From assembly GCA_026260175.1 (NCBI GenBank), contig JAKCWW010000293.1:8973-40182 (forward strand): a DNA stretch of 31,210 nt, in the 5' to 3' direction. Both the position numbers and the translations under genes were made by a program. This stretch comes from Reticulitermes lucifugus (taxonomy: Eukaryota; Arthropoda; Insecta; Blattodea; Rhinotermitidae). The notes under the pieces are model-generated. The model did not search any database. It saw only the letters and a list, made by a program, of their open reading frames with translations, and was not told the origin of the DNA. Numbering within the stretch: the first letter of the stretch is position 1; each line of letters begins with the position of its first letter. Of this stretch, positions 19,404-31,024 are shown one piece after another.

Positions 19404-22336
19404 CTATATTTCTAATAAATTTCAAATAAATAGGCCTACAATTTTTCATAAATTGTGCTACTTGCACAGTGTAATCACTGTTTGATTTCACAATTTGGAA
19501 TTACATTAGAATGTGATTTGCAAAGTCACAATAATGACATATGAGTATAATTAGATACACAAGTATTTATCTTAAAAATTTACAATTCTTAAATTGGTTT
19601 GTCAGTATCAGTGTATTTACAATTCCGAAAATTCAAAATTATCACAACAGGCCTACATATGTGTATCGAAATTATTGATAAGTAATTTGTGTTTTACACT
19701 AGTACTCAGCGTACTCAATGTACGTCGGTTTTTGTTCATGTCGTGGATTTGTTGCACGGTTTCATTTTTAAGGATTGATTGTTTTTTCATTGTACAACAT
19801 GGAATATGTTCGTCTTATACCAGTTTTCCAACCACTAAATAAGGTATCTCTGTTTTCAAACTTGCAAACGAAAAATCCATGAAAAAATATGTAACAGATA
19901 AGTTTTGTGTGTCCCAAATGTATACAGTAGAGAGCTTGAAGGAATGACCTGTCTTTAGGGCATAGAGTGGGACATATTTTGTGGGCAAATATTTGGAGTT
20001 GAGAAATTATTAGTCATTTTTGAAAACTCCAACTTAGGTTTGGATTGACAGGTAATGGATATGATAACATGAGTGTTCCATAATTGTTCAGAAATTACTA
20101 CCCTGATGTTTGAAAAAACACACCATTTTTTAACCTTGCCATTTCACATTTAACATTACAGATAATTCAATTTTAGATTATGTAAAAATTACAATGATAA
20201 AGTAACTACATTCCTCCTTTCATTCAGTTGACTGAATAGTTTGAACTTGTTCTTAAAACATGAAGGTTGTCATCTACTTCATGAACTGTAATTAAACCAA
20301 ATATAAAATTTTCTTTCCTATATATGAGTACGATTTTCTGCAACTTCTGCTGGCAGTCATTAGTGCAGATTATTTTTCCTAATGATGAGTATAACACGTA
20401 AACATGTATTCAAGGTTACCATCTTGAAAACAGACATCTCTTGGAATAAGTGTAAATCACAAGTGTATTAAAATGGTTAAGCATTTCGATTATATAAGCA
20501 GAAATGCCCTGTTCTCACTCTGTTGTCTTTGTTTCATTCCTTCAATGCATCTCTTATAAGTCTGTGAACTTGCAACCATGAAAAGTTGGTTCATACATTT
20601 AAAGTACTCACTGCAGTGGAACAATTGAATATTGAGAGTGTCTTTGAATCACAAATCCAAGAAAATAACAGACACTATTCTTGCAGGAGAAAATCTCTAA
20701 TAAGGGATGATTTTTCCAATAGAGCATAATAAACGCATTATGACATGTTGAAGTATCTGAAAGATAGAAATCATAATTATTAATCTTTTTGAGTCAGAGG
20801 TATTACAATACTGAGTAATGTAAAAAAATGGGTTCTGAATAAAGAAACTGAGATATGAAATCTGATAAATATCATACTGAAAATTACAGATTACTTCTTG
20901 TCCTACTAATCTACTAAGTAGTGCAGATCATCTGTAACAATGTAATTTGATGTAATAAAAGTATTTTATTAATAAGAAGTTAACAAATTACATGGTGTCA
21001 GCATCAACACAAGTGTATAAAAAAAGTGATTTAAGCTGTTGGAAATTATGCTTAACAAAAAGTTAACTTTAATGTCACTAAAAATCTGGGTGATCTAGAT
21101 ACATCATGCTCAAGAAATTCAATTAGCATATCCATATTTTGTTGTATATTCTATTCACAATTTGAATAGAAAAGTATGAACACACATGCCAATTACAAAC
21201 ATAATTGTCTTTACAGTGTTTTGTACATAAATTATGTACCCAAGCGTACATAACCAAGTATTTCTCTTTAACACCAGATTTCAGTTCTTACTTGTTATAT
21301 GATAATAACTGTCAATATGTGGGCTGCACAAGTCAGCTTCAACAATAGTTCAATAGTACATGTATATCATTCTACACAATTTATTGCAATATTGCCACTA
21401 ACATTATACATATTAGCAGTAGATTTAACATGCATGTTATGAACCTAGTAGATACTTACAAACATACATAGTACAGTTTTAAGGTGCATGTGTGTTCAAC
21501 TTTTCAAAATGGTTTGCAAAGCTACTTTTATGTTAAATGTTTTAAACTGTCCACATGAGATGAGCTTCTGTGTTGTACACTGCATCACCTCATCAAACAC
21601 TAAACAGGGTTTTCAATTTACAACATTTCGAGCTGTCCATACACTGTATAATATTTCTGATATATCTTACATAATGATATTCAGGTTTTATCACGAAAAA
21701 GAAAGTCAGAAATTCTTCATCTCTTAATAGAGTGGACAAATTCCATTTAACCCACTCAATTGCATTTAACCACATTAAATACAACACTATGACATAAATA
21801 TTTACTATGTTAAGTACTGTAGTAAGACATTTGGATTTGCCATGTTTTACTACATTAAACATTGCAGCAACAACATAATATGTATTATTTTGTAATGTCC
21901 TCAGTGTCCAGTTAATAAGTTGCTGCTAAACAAATTTAACTTCTAGAGCAACAAAATTAGTGAACCACTTTGCCATAAATATTGTTTTTAGCAAACCTCA
22001 GAGAATACATAAAGAAATATGGAAATGATAAATATGTGACACTTCTCAATGTTCCTTTGTTCTTCTGCACATTAAATACCGCCATACCATTTCAGCCCAG
22101 GTTAATAATAATAAGTTTTGCTTCCATCATTATTAACATATAGTTTACAGGATGTTGTAGTCAAATAGGTTTTAATTAATACATAATATTACAACTCATT
22201 ACACAATATACAGTTAAAGTGTTTCTAAACAGAATAAGATAACCGTATACCGTTAGTTCATTGTTCTACGTTATAGATGCATCGCATTAAGGATACCCGA
22301 GCAGTTATAATCCATTGTGTGGTGTTCAGTTATTAC

Positions 22337-22371
<35 letters not shown>

Positions 22372-25300
22372 TATTATTATTATTATTTACTATGCCTATT
22401 ATTAGTTATTATTTGTTACTACCACTATTACTATTGCTGTTAACATTATGACCATTATTAATCCATAGTGTTTTGGAATAAAATGCCAACACATGTTTTC
22501 TAATATTAGTAAAAATAATGTTTCACGTGTATAAAGTTAATCCAGTGCTCCGTTATGGAAAACAAATTACATATGAAGTAAAGAGATCTATTAAAATTCT
22601 TGCCTTACAGGTTTCTATCCTAAGTACATGTACCATACATTCGGGAAACATGTATAAAACTGGAGAATGATGTTTCCTCATACCTCAGTGATTATTAAAT
22701 ATTAATTTACAATGCTAATTACAAGAGACTGGTTATATATTTTTAATGAAAGAACTTATATCTCTGAAACTTATAAATGTAATACTGTATGTGCTGGTGC
22801 TTTAATTCATTACACTGTAAGATTGTAGATTATGTTTATAAAATGATTATCAACATTGTCCAACCAGTTGTGTTCTGCTGCAAATATTACCAAATTTAAC
22901 AAGATTTTATCAGTGTGTTTACTGCTCACATGATAAATATTGCGTTAAGTTTACCCACTGCTTTTGTTGATGTCTTGATTGGAATATAACAGAAAGAAGG
23001 AGATTTAAAAAACAGAATATTTATCAGTAACCAAGATGTTTGCAGAGAGATGGAACATATACTTCTTCCTTGTCTCAGTTTCAGTCACTTGGCTTTAAAA
23101 TTTTTTTCCTTGGAAGTGAAAGGCCGGGCAAAATATTAATGTATTTAGAGCGTGACAAATCTGGCATGTAACTTTATTCTGCCTGTGATCAATGCTGCCG
23201 ATACTTGGGAAAGAAACATATTGAATGATTCCATTTTCTGAATAACTCTGGAAGGTGTTCTGTCACAGGGATATTTCAACTCTTTGAAGTGTGGGGCTAA
23301 ACCATACAACACAAATTAAATCTCTTTTTACCTCCAAGAAAACACACATCTCCATTATATATTTTAGTCAACAGACAGTGTTTATTTTGAGAAGTAAATG
23401 AAACATTTAAATGAACTCACTACTCCAAATTGTGAACTGGTAAACATAAAAGCATATATATATCAATCATAGTGCTGTGAAGAGATTATACTAATGCAAG
23501 TCTAAGCTAATCTACAATATGTTATGATTACACAGTTATAATCTTCTTCTTTCATTCACATCCAATCATCACATATTTTGCAACCATTGAAGCTTGTTTC
23601 TATTCTTTTATTTAAGTTCCTATTATTATGTACTATAACACCCATCATATTATTGTAATCATTATGTTACATGTAATGTTGTTTACAAACTAGACCTTTT
23701 TTGTTTTAGGTTAAGTAATGTAAGTATGTTTGTCTGTATGTGAGTGTGTGTTTGTTGTGCACAAAACATGAATATTTCAGAAAGTCTGATATATATTTTT
23801 TGTCTTTCAAATTGTATGTTTTTATTGTTATTATATATTGTTGTACATGTAATGGTTTTTTAAAAGCAGTACATGTATCCACAAAGCTATAGTAACATTA
23901 TATAAGTGGTACTTATCTTGTTTTTCAGAATACTATATAATAATTTGGTGCTGTCTTTAATTTATGTCAAGGATGTAGATGAATGGATGAGAGTTATATT
24001 CAGAATGGGGCATATTTTGTTAATTTTATGTCAGTTTGCCTAGCAATATTATTCTGTTTTTAAATCATCAGTTGTTTATAGGTGTGAGGAGTGTTTTGTT
24101 GAAACACAGACATTATAAGGAACCTCACTGGAATTGCATTTTGTCATGAGCTGACTAACATACATGAATATCTGAAATGTGGTTCATATTACTTCACATT
24201 TTCATATGCCATGTCTGCAAACAATGCTACAGGTTAAGGAAGCTCTAAAATGGTAATAATTTTTCTGTTATTGACAGTATGCATAATGCAGCCATCTTAG
24301 TATCCATAAGTTTTACTCGGTGATTTTATGTTCTTTTGGAATTTGAAAAAGTTGCGTAACAGATTTAAGGATCTGTAAAATGTACTGTAAAACTTACAAT
24401 GCATGCCACTACATGCACACAGAAAATAAAAATGAATGACGTGTAGGTATCTGTACTGTGGCAATTGCTGTTTTGACAGCAACTTTTATTTCTGGCATAC
24501 AAATGTTCTGTATGAGTTTTACTCTGAGTACTGTTACGCAAATATTATAAATTATACTCAGATATGTAAGGAAATAAATGTGTGTATTCCACTGCCATAC
24601 ATTAGGTAAATTTTATTTCACAGAACATCAAAGAATAAAATACACCTTTAAACACACAAATTGATCATGAAAATTTAAGTGAAATAATAACAGAACACTC
24701 CATCACGATGTTCAACTGTAGAATTTTCACTTTCATGTTTTAAGTAATTGTTATTAATATTAATAATGAAAATTGTGTGAAAGAATTGTTTTTAGTCAAA
24801 AGTTATGTGCATAACTCATGTCTTGGTGAAACAAATATGTTATATATATATTAGGCAGTCTGAGAGTTCAATCACTAACTGATTGAATGCAAACTGGGCA
24901 TGTTTAGAAGGGTAGTAGGATACATGAGGGTGTTCCTATTAAATTCCTCATTTTGAACGGCTGGAAATGAAGAGATTTCTTGTTGAGGTGCGCATTTTAT
25001 CAAATCATTGCATTTATTTCAATCTTGGTCTGACTAATGTATTATTATACAGAAATACATGTTTAGCCTAAGACAAAAGTGTAGCATCCTGCCTCTATTG
25101 GTGGGTGTGAATAACAACTGTCAGTAATGATTGTGTGATTTGTTTCAGTTTTTCTAAGGAAAGTTTTTTTAAGGAAAAAAAGTTGATTATTGGAGATTGC
25201 AAATAATATTTGCAACATTGAAAAAGTAAGAAATATGTTTTATCTTGTGCTGTTGTGTGTGGGTGTCTTTAAATGTAATAAAGTTTAATAGAAACTTTGA

Positions 25301-26400
25301 AGCAGAGCCTACTTATTCTTTTGTAACAGATGGTTTCTCTTGCAATAAAGTAACAGCATGTTACAACCAAGTGGTCATGAGCATCTGCCAAAGCCTTCCA
25401 GAAAGATGAAATGCTTTATATTCTGCAGTTATATTTTAAATATCAGTTTTTTAACCCACTGACATACTGTTGGATTAATTTACTCAAAATACCCCTAAGA
25501 TTAATTTTATGTTTTAAAAATAAATTACTTAAAAGTATTTTATAGTTTGTGTAAGGGTTATTTGCAACTGTCTCCCTGCAAGTAAATTATTTTTACTTCT
25601 TTGTGGTCACATTCATGGCCATCAGAGTACATCAACAGGTTAAATGAGAATAACTTACTAATAAAATAAATCCAAATGCATAAGTTATATGGAGTATGCT
25701 TTATGTTCAGTTTTCTAGCTGAGAGTTTATATATATGTATACTCTCTACCTGTATAAAAAATAAGCTAGTTATTCTTTATTATACATGTTTCTAGTCACA
25801 AAATTCAGATTCACGTCTTATGAAATAAAACTTAATATTTTTCCAACCATCAGCAATTTCATCAGTTTTTATATATGTGCATATAATCTCAGGCTATAAA
25901 AATATATCACCAAATCAGTACTTTCTTCACGCATCTCAACAAATATTTGTTAAATTTGATTTTCAATGTGCCAATTGCAAGATCTTTAAAATCTCCTTCT
26001 ATTGGTACAACAAACACTAAAACTGAGTAACTGTTTAAATGTCAAAGTGCCTTATGCTACTGAGTTCATTACAATTTTTTGTCTCTTCTAAACCCATGTT
26101 ATTTTATATTTTGTATATTATCACTGTGATTTGATTCGTGTACATCTCATCTTAGATGCTATCTCTATGGCAAATGCAGGTTTTATTGTGGTATAGAAAA
26201 TAAACTTACCTTCGGAGAATAAGTTTACTATCCATGGAAATACGAGTACCTGCCATCGGGAAACTTACACTACAATAAGATTGTACGAGCGAAGGAAATT
26301 CAGAGCACATTTAGTACTAAAACTGTCAGTGAATATCAGGAACTAATTGTTATTATTCTTTGATTGCAGATAAAATTGAGTTGGAAAGCGGATGGACTTT
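19404..26400. other. AT-rich gene-free region, possibly extended 3' UTR
   Basis: About 7 kb of AT-rich sequence without recognisable coding exons, SINE, LINE or MITE. Scattered AATAAA motifs occur. The only clear repeat is the ATT tract at 22331-22388. Its freedom from transposons contrasts with the introns and with the region after 26440. This fits either a very long 3' UTR or an intergenic region kept free of insertions. Confidence 0.35.
22331..22388. repeat. (TTA)n microsatellite
   Basis: Nearly 60 bp of TTA/ATT units with small interruptions. It is the longest of the four ATT tracts in the window. Confidence 0.9.
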
Positions 26401-26440
26401 ACAAATCTGCCGCACAGAGATATAAAGTAACTGAAGATTA

Positions 26441-26522
26441 TTGGCTTCTGGAATATGACGCCGTGTAATCTGATAAAAAGTCACCAGCATTATGGAGGAA
26501 ACAGCTATGTCCATCTTCACCT
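26441..26522. mobile_element. Fragment of dispersed inverted-repeat element
   Basis: It begins 'ggcttctggaatatgacgcc' followed by 'gtgtaatctg' and ends 'ccatcttcacc'. The start matches 28913 ('ggctttctgggatataaagcc', then 'gtgtag') and resembles 29749 ('gctcttctgagatactacgc'). The end is the complement of a 'GAAGATGG' motif like that in the hammerhead-like elements. Confidence 0.45.
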
Positions 26523-26839
26523 CGTCAATCCTAAAGATTCAAGCACTAAGTTCTTCAAAAACGTTGTTACTTTTCATTAGACTACACGGATTCACGTTCT
26601 AGAAGACCGAGCTTTATCTACAACACCACGAGAACATCAATTGAAGTATTGTAATTGAGTATTAAAATCTCATTAACGCTCCTAAATGTTAACTACACAG
26701 AACATGGTAGGCTGTGGTCTTCAGGATGTAATGGTGTATTGCTGGATGTGTGATCTCACCATTTGGAAAGAACGTGTTTTGTTTTCATTCTCAAGGGTCA
26801 GGTGGAGAAGAATTAACTGTGGAACGAAATTAGAGTATG

Positions 26840-26915
26840 GTGTTCTTGGTTATGACAACGTGTAATCTGGTGCTTACCATCATTTTGGATCAACATAAAC
26901 TTTCCATCTTCAGAA
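26840..26915. mobile_element. Second fragment of the dispersed inverted-repeat element
   Basis: 'ttcttggttatgacaacgtg' followed by 'taatctgg' parallels 26445. The minus strand has CTGAAGA at 26907-26913 followed by GG, but the expected GAAA is changed, so the core is broken. Confidence 0.4.
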
Positions 26916-27446
26916 TAATGCACCCCCAAAAATCTTTGGTACAACCCTACTTGATTATATAGCGTTTTGAACCAAAAGACTACATTTTGAATCTTCACCT
27001 CATGAAAACCTCAAATCTGACATGAAAACAAAATAGGATCTGCATTATGATCTCCCTTATATGTTTTCCATCTTTTACTTACCATCTGCCTTGGGAACAA
27101 AGAGTATTAAATTATGTTTTAAAATTAGTAGTGAATAAAATTTCTCATTTTCATAAAAGGAAAATAGGTCACATTTCCTCTCAGGACTCCTAACAAATAG
27201 ATAACTGTGCATCTCATCAGACCTTTCTGGGACAATGGGCCAGTGAAATAAGGTACCACTGACTATATGGAAGAGAGGTGTAAAATCCTACGCACTGATA
27301 ACAGATAAAATGTATTTCAATTATGGTATGACTATGCTGGGAATTTATCCAAGTAAAAATAATTTTAAAATGTGTCCAGTATGTCTCAGTAGATGAGAAA
27401 GAAATTTCGTTTTCGTTTGTGAAGAAATAACTTTATTCACTTAATC

Positions 27447-27538
27447 TGTGATCTGTGGTCTTTTGGGCAATTACACGGCGTTGTGTGGTAAATAATTACC
27501 ACACAACGCCGTGTAATTACCCAAAAGACCACAGATTA
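27447..27538. repeat. Near-perfect palindrome, about 90 bp
   Basis: The arms run from 'taatctgtg' to 'ggtaa' (27487-27491) and back from 'ttacc' (27496-27500) to 'cacagatta'. The loop is four bases. The left arm carries a 7-nt direct duplication (ATCTGTG) that the right arm lacks. The arm contains 'attacacggcgtt', the complement of the 'cgccgtgtaat' boundary seen at 26459. Thirteen bases further on lies GGCGGAAGCCTGAAATCA (27551-27568), which recurs at 29970-29987. Confidence 0.75.
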
Positions 27539-27568
27539 CATCAACATCGCGGCGGAAGCCTGAAATCA

Positions 27569-27877
27569 ACTTTATTCACAGCTAAAATTTTCGAGACTCT
27601 TTCCACAATCAGGAAATAATCTCACAGAACTGCAAGTTCGATACATCAGATGCCATTTCTTTTTAAAGTAAACGTCGTATTTTAAAATGTAATCTTTGCG
27701 TCAAAACGTAAACAGATTTTGTACTGTAATAAGGCACTAAAGGAGTTTATTTTCTTTAAAAATGTAGGTTTATAATATTATCATAATATATATGTTTCCT
27801 TCTTTCAATCTTTGAGCCAATTAGATGATTTTCGTAAATTTGACGTGAAGCTTGCGCCATTGGGGAACATACCAACT
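27569..27877. other. No gene seen
   Basis: AT-rich sequence with no recognisable gene or repeat family. Confidence 0.4.
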
Positions 27878-28030
27878 TGACGTTCAATTTTCAGCAAGAG
27901 AAGAGATTGTTCTGTTCATCACAGCATCTGACGTTTAAGTTTCAGCAAGAGAAGAGATTGTTCTGTTCATCACAGCATCTGACGTTCAAGTTTCAGCAAG
28001 AGAAGAGATTGTTCTGTTCATCACAGCATC
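27878..28030 (+). repeat. 51-bp minisatellite, three copies
   Basis: Units lie at 27878-27928, 27929-27979 and 27980-28030. They are almost identical, differing at a few bases near their start. The unit length is a multiple of three, so an open frame with a 17-residue repeat runs through it. There is no independent sign that it is translated. Confidence 0.9.
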
Positions 28031-28115
28031 CCACGCAGCCTCCTAGCCAATGGATATTGGGGCTCTTTTGCTTAGGTGTAAAGCAGCAGGCACTTGAAAC
28101 TAACCTATCTGTTCT
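28030..28115 (+). mobile_element. SINE family A internal fragment
   Basis: 'cacgcagcctcct' followed by 'aatgg.tatgggg' and 'ggtgtaaagcagc' matches the middle of the copies at 8859 and 10665. The tRNA-like head is absent, because the fragment directly abuts the last minisatellite unit. Confidence 0.55.
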
Positions 28116-29566
28116 ATGTAGTAGGCTATCCAGGATGCGTAGAGCCGTACCCAACTCCACAATACGTCCTTATGAGGCATTGTTTATTTAAGCAAATATA
28201 CACTAAAGTGGAAAGGGCTGTAGACAGAAATATTTTTCCAGCGACATGTGAAAAACGCTAAGAAGAATCGAAAGCAGGGCTGTAGTAATAGGTTTACTTT
28301 ATTTTCACCTAAGCCTGGAAGTATAGTCTCCAAAACGTTGTACGTACTTTTATCTATCCAATGGACAAAGAAATGGCTGTTACGAGTGTGCGTTATTTGT
28401 ATGGGGTTTGATATTCAAAGCCGGTGCTGAAATACAAACGCGGAACAAAATACAGTAGTGTTGAGCGATACAAATCAAATCAATTTGTTATTGAAGGTAT
28501 ATAACTCTCTCCACACCAACATCATTCCACTTTCTCCTCCTCTCTAATTAGTTTCCAGATAGTGCACCAAACCAACCAATCAGTCATTTAATTTGGTCAT
28601 ATACGGAAAAGGGGGTGGCGTATAGGGCAGGGATTAGAGGAGGTAAACCTTGCAAAATGAATGAATTTTATCATTTACTGCGTCCATAAATACAGGGCTA
28701 TATTCAGAACAGCCCACCCCTCTGCCACCCGTCCACATGTCACTTCGTTGTCACAGTCGTGCTTGTAATTTGCAGCATACAAAATGTTTTGTGTTGGCGT
28801 TTTTTGTATACAAAAAAATAAAAAATACATCGGTTTGAAATTCTGTAGCTTTTAGACTATTTCCTATTGTAAATTATGCACAAGGACAGAAGAGAAATAA
28901 CAAGATTATGGCTTTCTGGGATATAAAGCCGTGTAGCTTTGTACATATGCACTGACGTTTCAAAGGAACTTCCTGCGTCCATATTCTGTGCTAAAAACGA
29001 GGCGGCGAGTTCCACTGTGACGTCGGCACTTACCTACCAAAACACATGACGTCATATACCACAAAATTTAATCGTGATACTCACAGCTTAAAGGACTTCA
29101 GATCACAGGGATAAGCCTTTCGTACGATTGTGTGCAGTCAGATTGGTTTGGCAACAATAGACCTATACTTTTACCTGCAAAAATTCAATTCTGTTATCGA
29201 AGCGATATGCAGAATTACTAAGCATACATTTGGGAAGCGTAAACACTAGTATATAAACTTTCCGACATTATGGATTATTTAAATTTTAAAGAAATAACGC
29301 CTCGTAGCAGGGGTCCACCAATTTTCCAAAAATATAGAGGCCACACGAAGCAAGTTCCACACCGAGCGCGCGTAGTTCTGGAGTGACCTGTGAAGCTGAC
29401 GGTTATCTGTCGCTTCCTCCTCCGAGCTTGTGAATTTATGCGCATTTTTGTGTATCAGGCAAAATAATGCACTAAATGTCCTGTAAATATTAGGCGCCAC
29501 CGTACAAAATGTGGTCTCCCGGGCGACCAGGCATCAGGGATTTGCGCACTCCTGCTTTATAGTAGA
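28116..29566. other. No gene seen; one repeat fragment
   Basis: A further fragment of the dispersed element starts at 28913 ('ggctttctgggatataaagcc'), with 'tgacgtttca' at about 28961, the complement of a GAAACGTCA motif. The stretch 29280-29566 is less AT-rich but shows no coding domain. Confidence 0.4.
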
Positions 29567-29592
29567 TGTCGTGTCTGTCTGTCTGTCTGTGA
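29567..29592 (+). repeat. (GTCT)n simple repeat in a possible repeat tail
   Basis: A run of GTCT units is followed by 'cctaaaccgtttaacggatt', a kind of sequence often found in dispersed arthropod repeats. The family is not identified. Confidence 0.6.
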
Positions 29593-29758
29593 TCTAACAC
29601 CAACGCCTAAACCGTTTAACGGATTTTTTAAATTGGACATCGGAGACTCACTAAAACATGTAGGGTAATATCTATTTTAAGCCGCGTTGAATCATGTAAC
29701 AGTAGTCTGTGTTCATACACTGCGAAGGATAATGGGTTTGAGATCTGTGCTCTTCTGA

Positions 29759-29939
29759 GATACTACGCAGCCTAGAGTGGTAATTCTGTACCAAAGTTTC
29801 GGGACAACATATCGGTCCCATCTTCAAGGCTAAAGAAGTCCAAGAAACACTTGGAGGACGTCTTGGCCTTTGAAGATTTGACCCCATGGGTTGTCCCGAA
29901 ACGTCGGTACAGAATTAACATTCTACGCTGCGTAGTATC
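29759..29939. mobile_element. 181-bp foldback element with degraded hammerhead-like cores
   Basis: Termini GATACTACGCAGC (29759-29771) and GCTGCGTAGTATC (29927-29939) are perfect inverted repeats. The arms continue with 'taattctgtacc' and 'gtttcgggacaac' and their complements. Each arm reads TTGAAGA, then a stem, then CCCGAAAC; the right arm has CGAAACGTCGG. The hammerhead core has T where C is expected in CUGANGA. The GGGAC/GTCCC stem is intact only in the left arm. Confidence 0.75.
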
Positions 29940-29949
29940 CCTGAAGAGC

Positions 29950-30165
29950 GCAGATATCATCTACATCGTGGCGGAAGCCTGAAATCACTCTTAGGTCCGT
30001 GTGGCTGCTAAAGTGATTGGGAATAGGAAATGTTCAATTGCATGAACACTTTAGCAGACACCTCAACATAATTCGGACATGCTGAAGATGGAGGCAGCAC
30101 TTTCCTCCGAAAACTGAGAACAAATTTATTATTCTACACTGTGTAATAACTCAGACGCCTGTCTT
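29950..30165 (+). mobile_element. Element remnant with a hammerhead-like core
   Basis: It contains GGCGGAAGCCTGAAATCA at 29970-29987 (exact copy of 27551-27568). CTGAAGA lies at 30082-30088, a GGAGG/CCTCC stem at 30090-30094 and 30104-30108, and GAAA at 30109-30112. The following 'actgag' lacks the usual CGTC, so cleavage is doubtful. It ends near 'cactgtgtaataactcag', which resembles the 'gccgtgtaatctg' boundary. Confidence 0.45.
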
Positions 30166-30855
30166 CTGTGCAACACCCACCGTTTTAACCTGAAAAACCT
30201 ATATCATATTGAAACAAGTTTAAGGTAGATCACAAAATAACTTTCCCTGTATCCTCCGCACTGTTACTCAGACGTTACTTAAATTCAATATAAAAGATTT
30301 AGGGACAATTTCGATCTTTAGACATACTAATCCACGATAAAAAGTAGTTTACATAAGGCTATAAATGTACATTTTCATGCATTCCATAAACTTTCACAGA
30401 TTTTTCTGAAATCCAATATAAGACCTTCAAATCGAGATTTGTTAAATAATGCAAATTTTCAGGCATATCGAGTCATTATTATGAAGTAATTCATTCATTC
30501 ATTCATGCCCGCGAAGCACATAAACACACACACACACTTGCATTCCATGAACCTAAGTGGTAGACATAATGACAATGTTGTGTGGAATAAGATAAAAAAA
30601 TTCATAAAATTTAGAAAGTACAATTTAGAACTTTTATGTAGGGGTGTTTTATATATTCAAATGACACCATATATTCATGCATATACAGTAGATACTGCAT
30701 CCTATAAATTTACACTATAGAAGGCAAAATCCCTAAGAAAGGTCCAGTCATTTTTCAGCATTAAAATTTATCAAAAAACAATGGGAATAAGTGAGCTAGT
30801 ATCTTTTTAATGTCACTTCAAATTGTGCCTTTTTTATTCGTAAGATCTTTGAGTT
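30166..30855. other. No gene seen
   Basis: AT-rich sequence with short (ATTC)n at 30490-30506 and (CA)n near 30525. I recognise no gene. Confidence 0.4.
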
Positions 30856-30949
30856 CTGTGTGTGTGTGTGTGTGTGCGTGTGCGTGTGCGTTTGCGTTTG
30901 CGTGTGCGGGTGCGGGTGCGGGTGCGCGTGCGCGCGCGTGCGTGCGTGT
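30856..30949 (+). repeat. Composite GT/GC simple repeat
   Basis: (GT)n passes into GTGCGT, GCGTTT, GTGCGG and finally GCGC-rich hexamers. Alternating purine-pyrimidine sequence of this kind can adopt Z-DNA (general knowledge). Open frames on both strands are artefacts. Confidence 0.9.
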
Positions 30950-31024
30950 AATACACATAATACACATAATCTTAGTGTGTGTGGCGCCCCTTTGTTAGGC
31001 GCTTTCAAAAAATTGCGAAACTGC

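Noticed and set aside
22676..22690. let-7 seed match 'tacctca' in the possible 3' UTR
   Set aside because: A single short seed match is expected by chance in 11 kb.
27877..28191. 104-residue open frame with a 17-residue repeat
   Set aside because: The repeat is explained by a 51-bp minisatellite, and the rest of the frame is SINE sequence.
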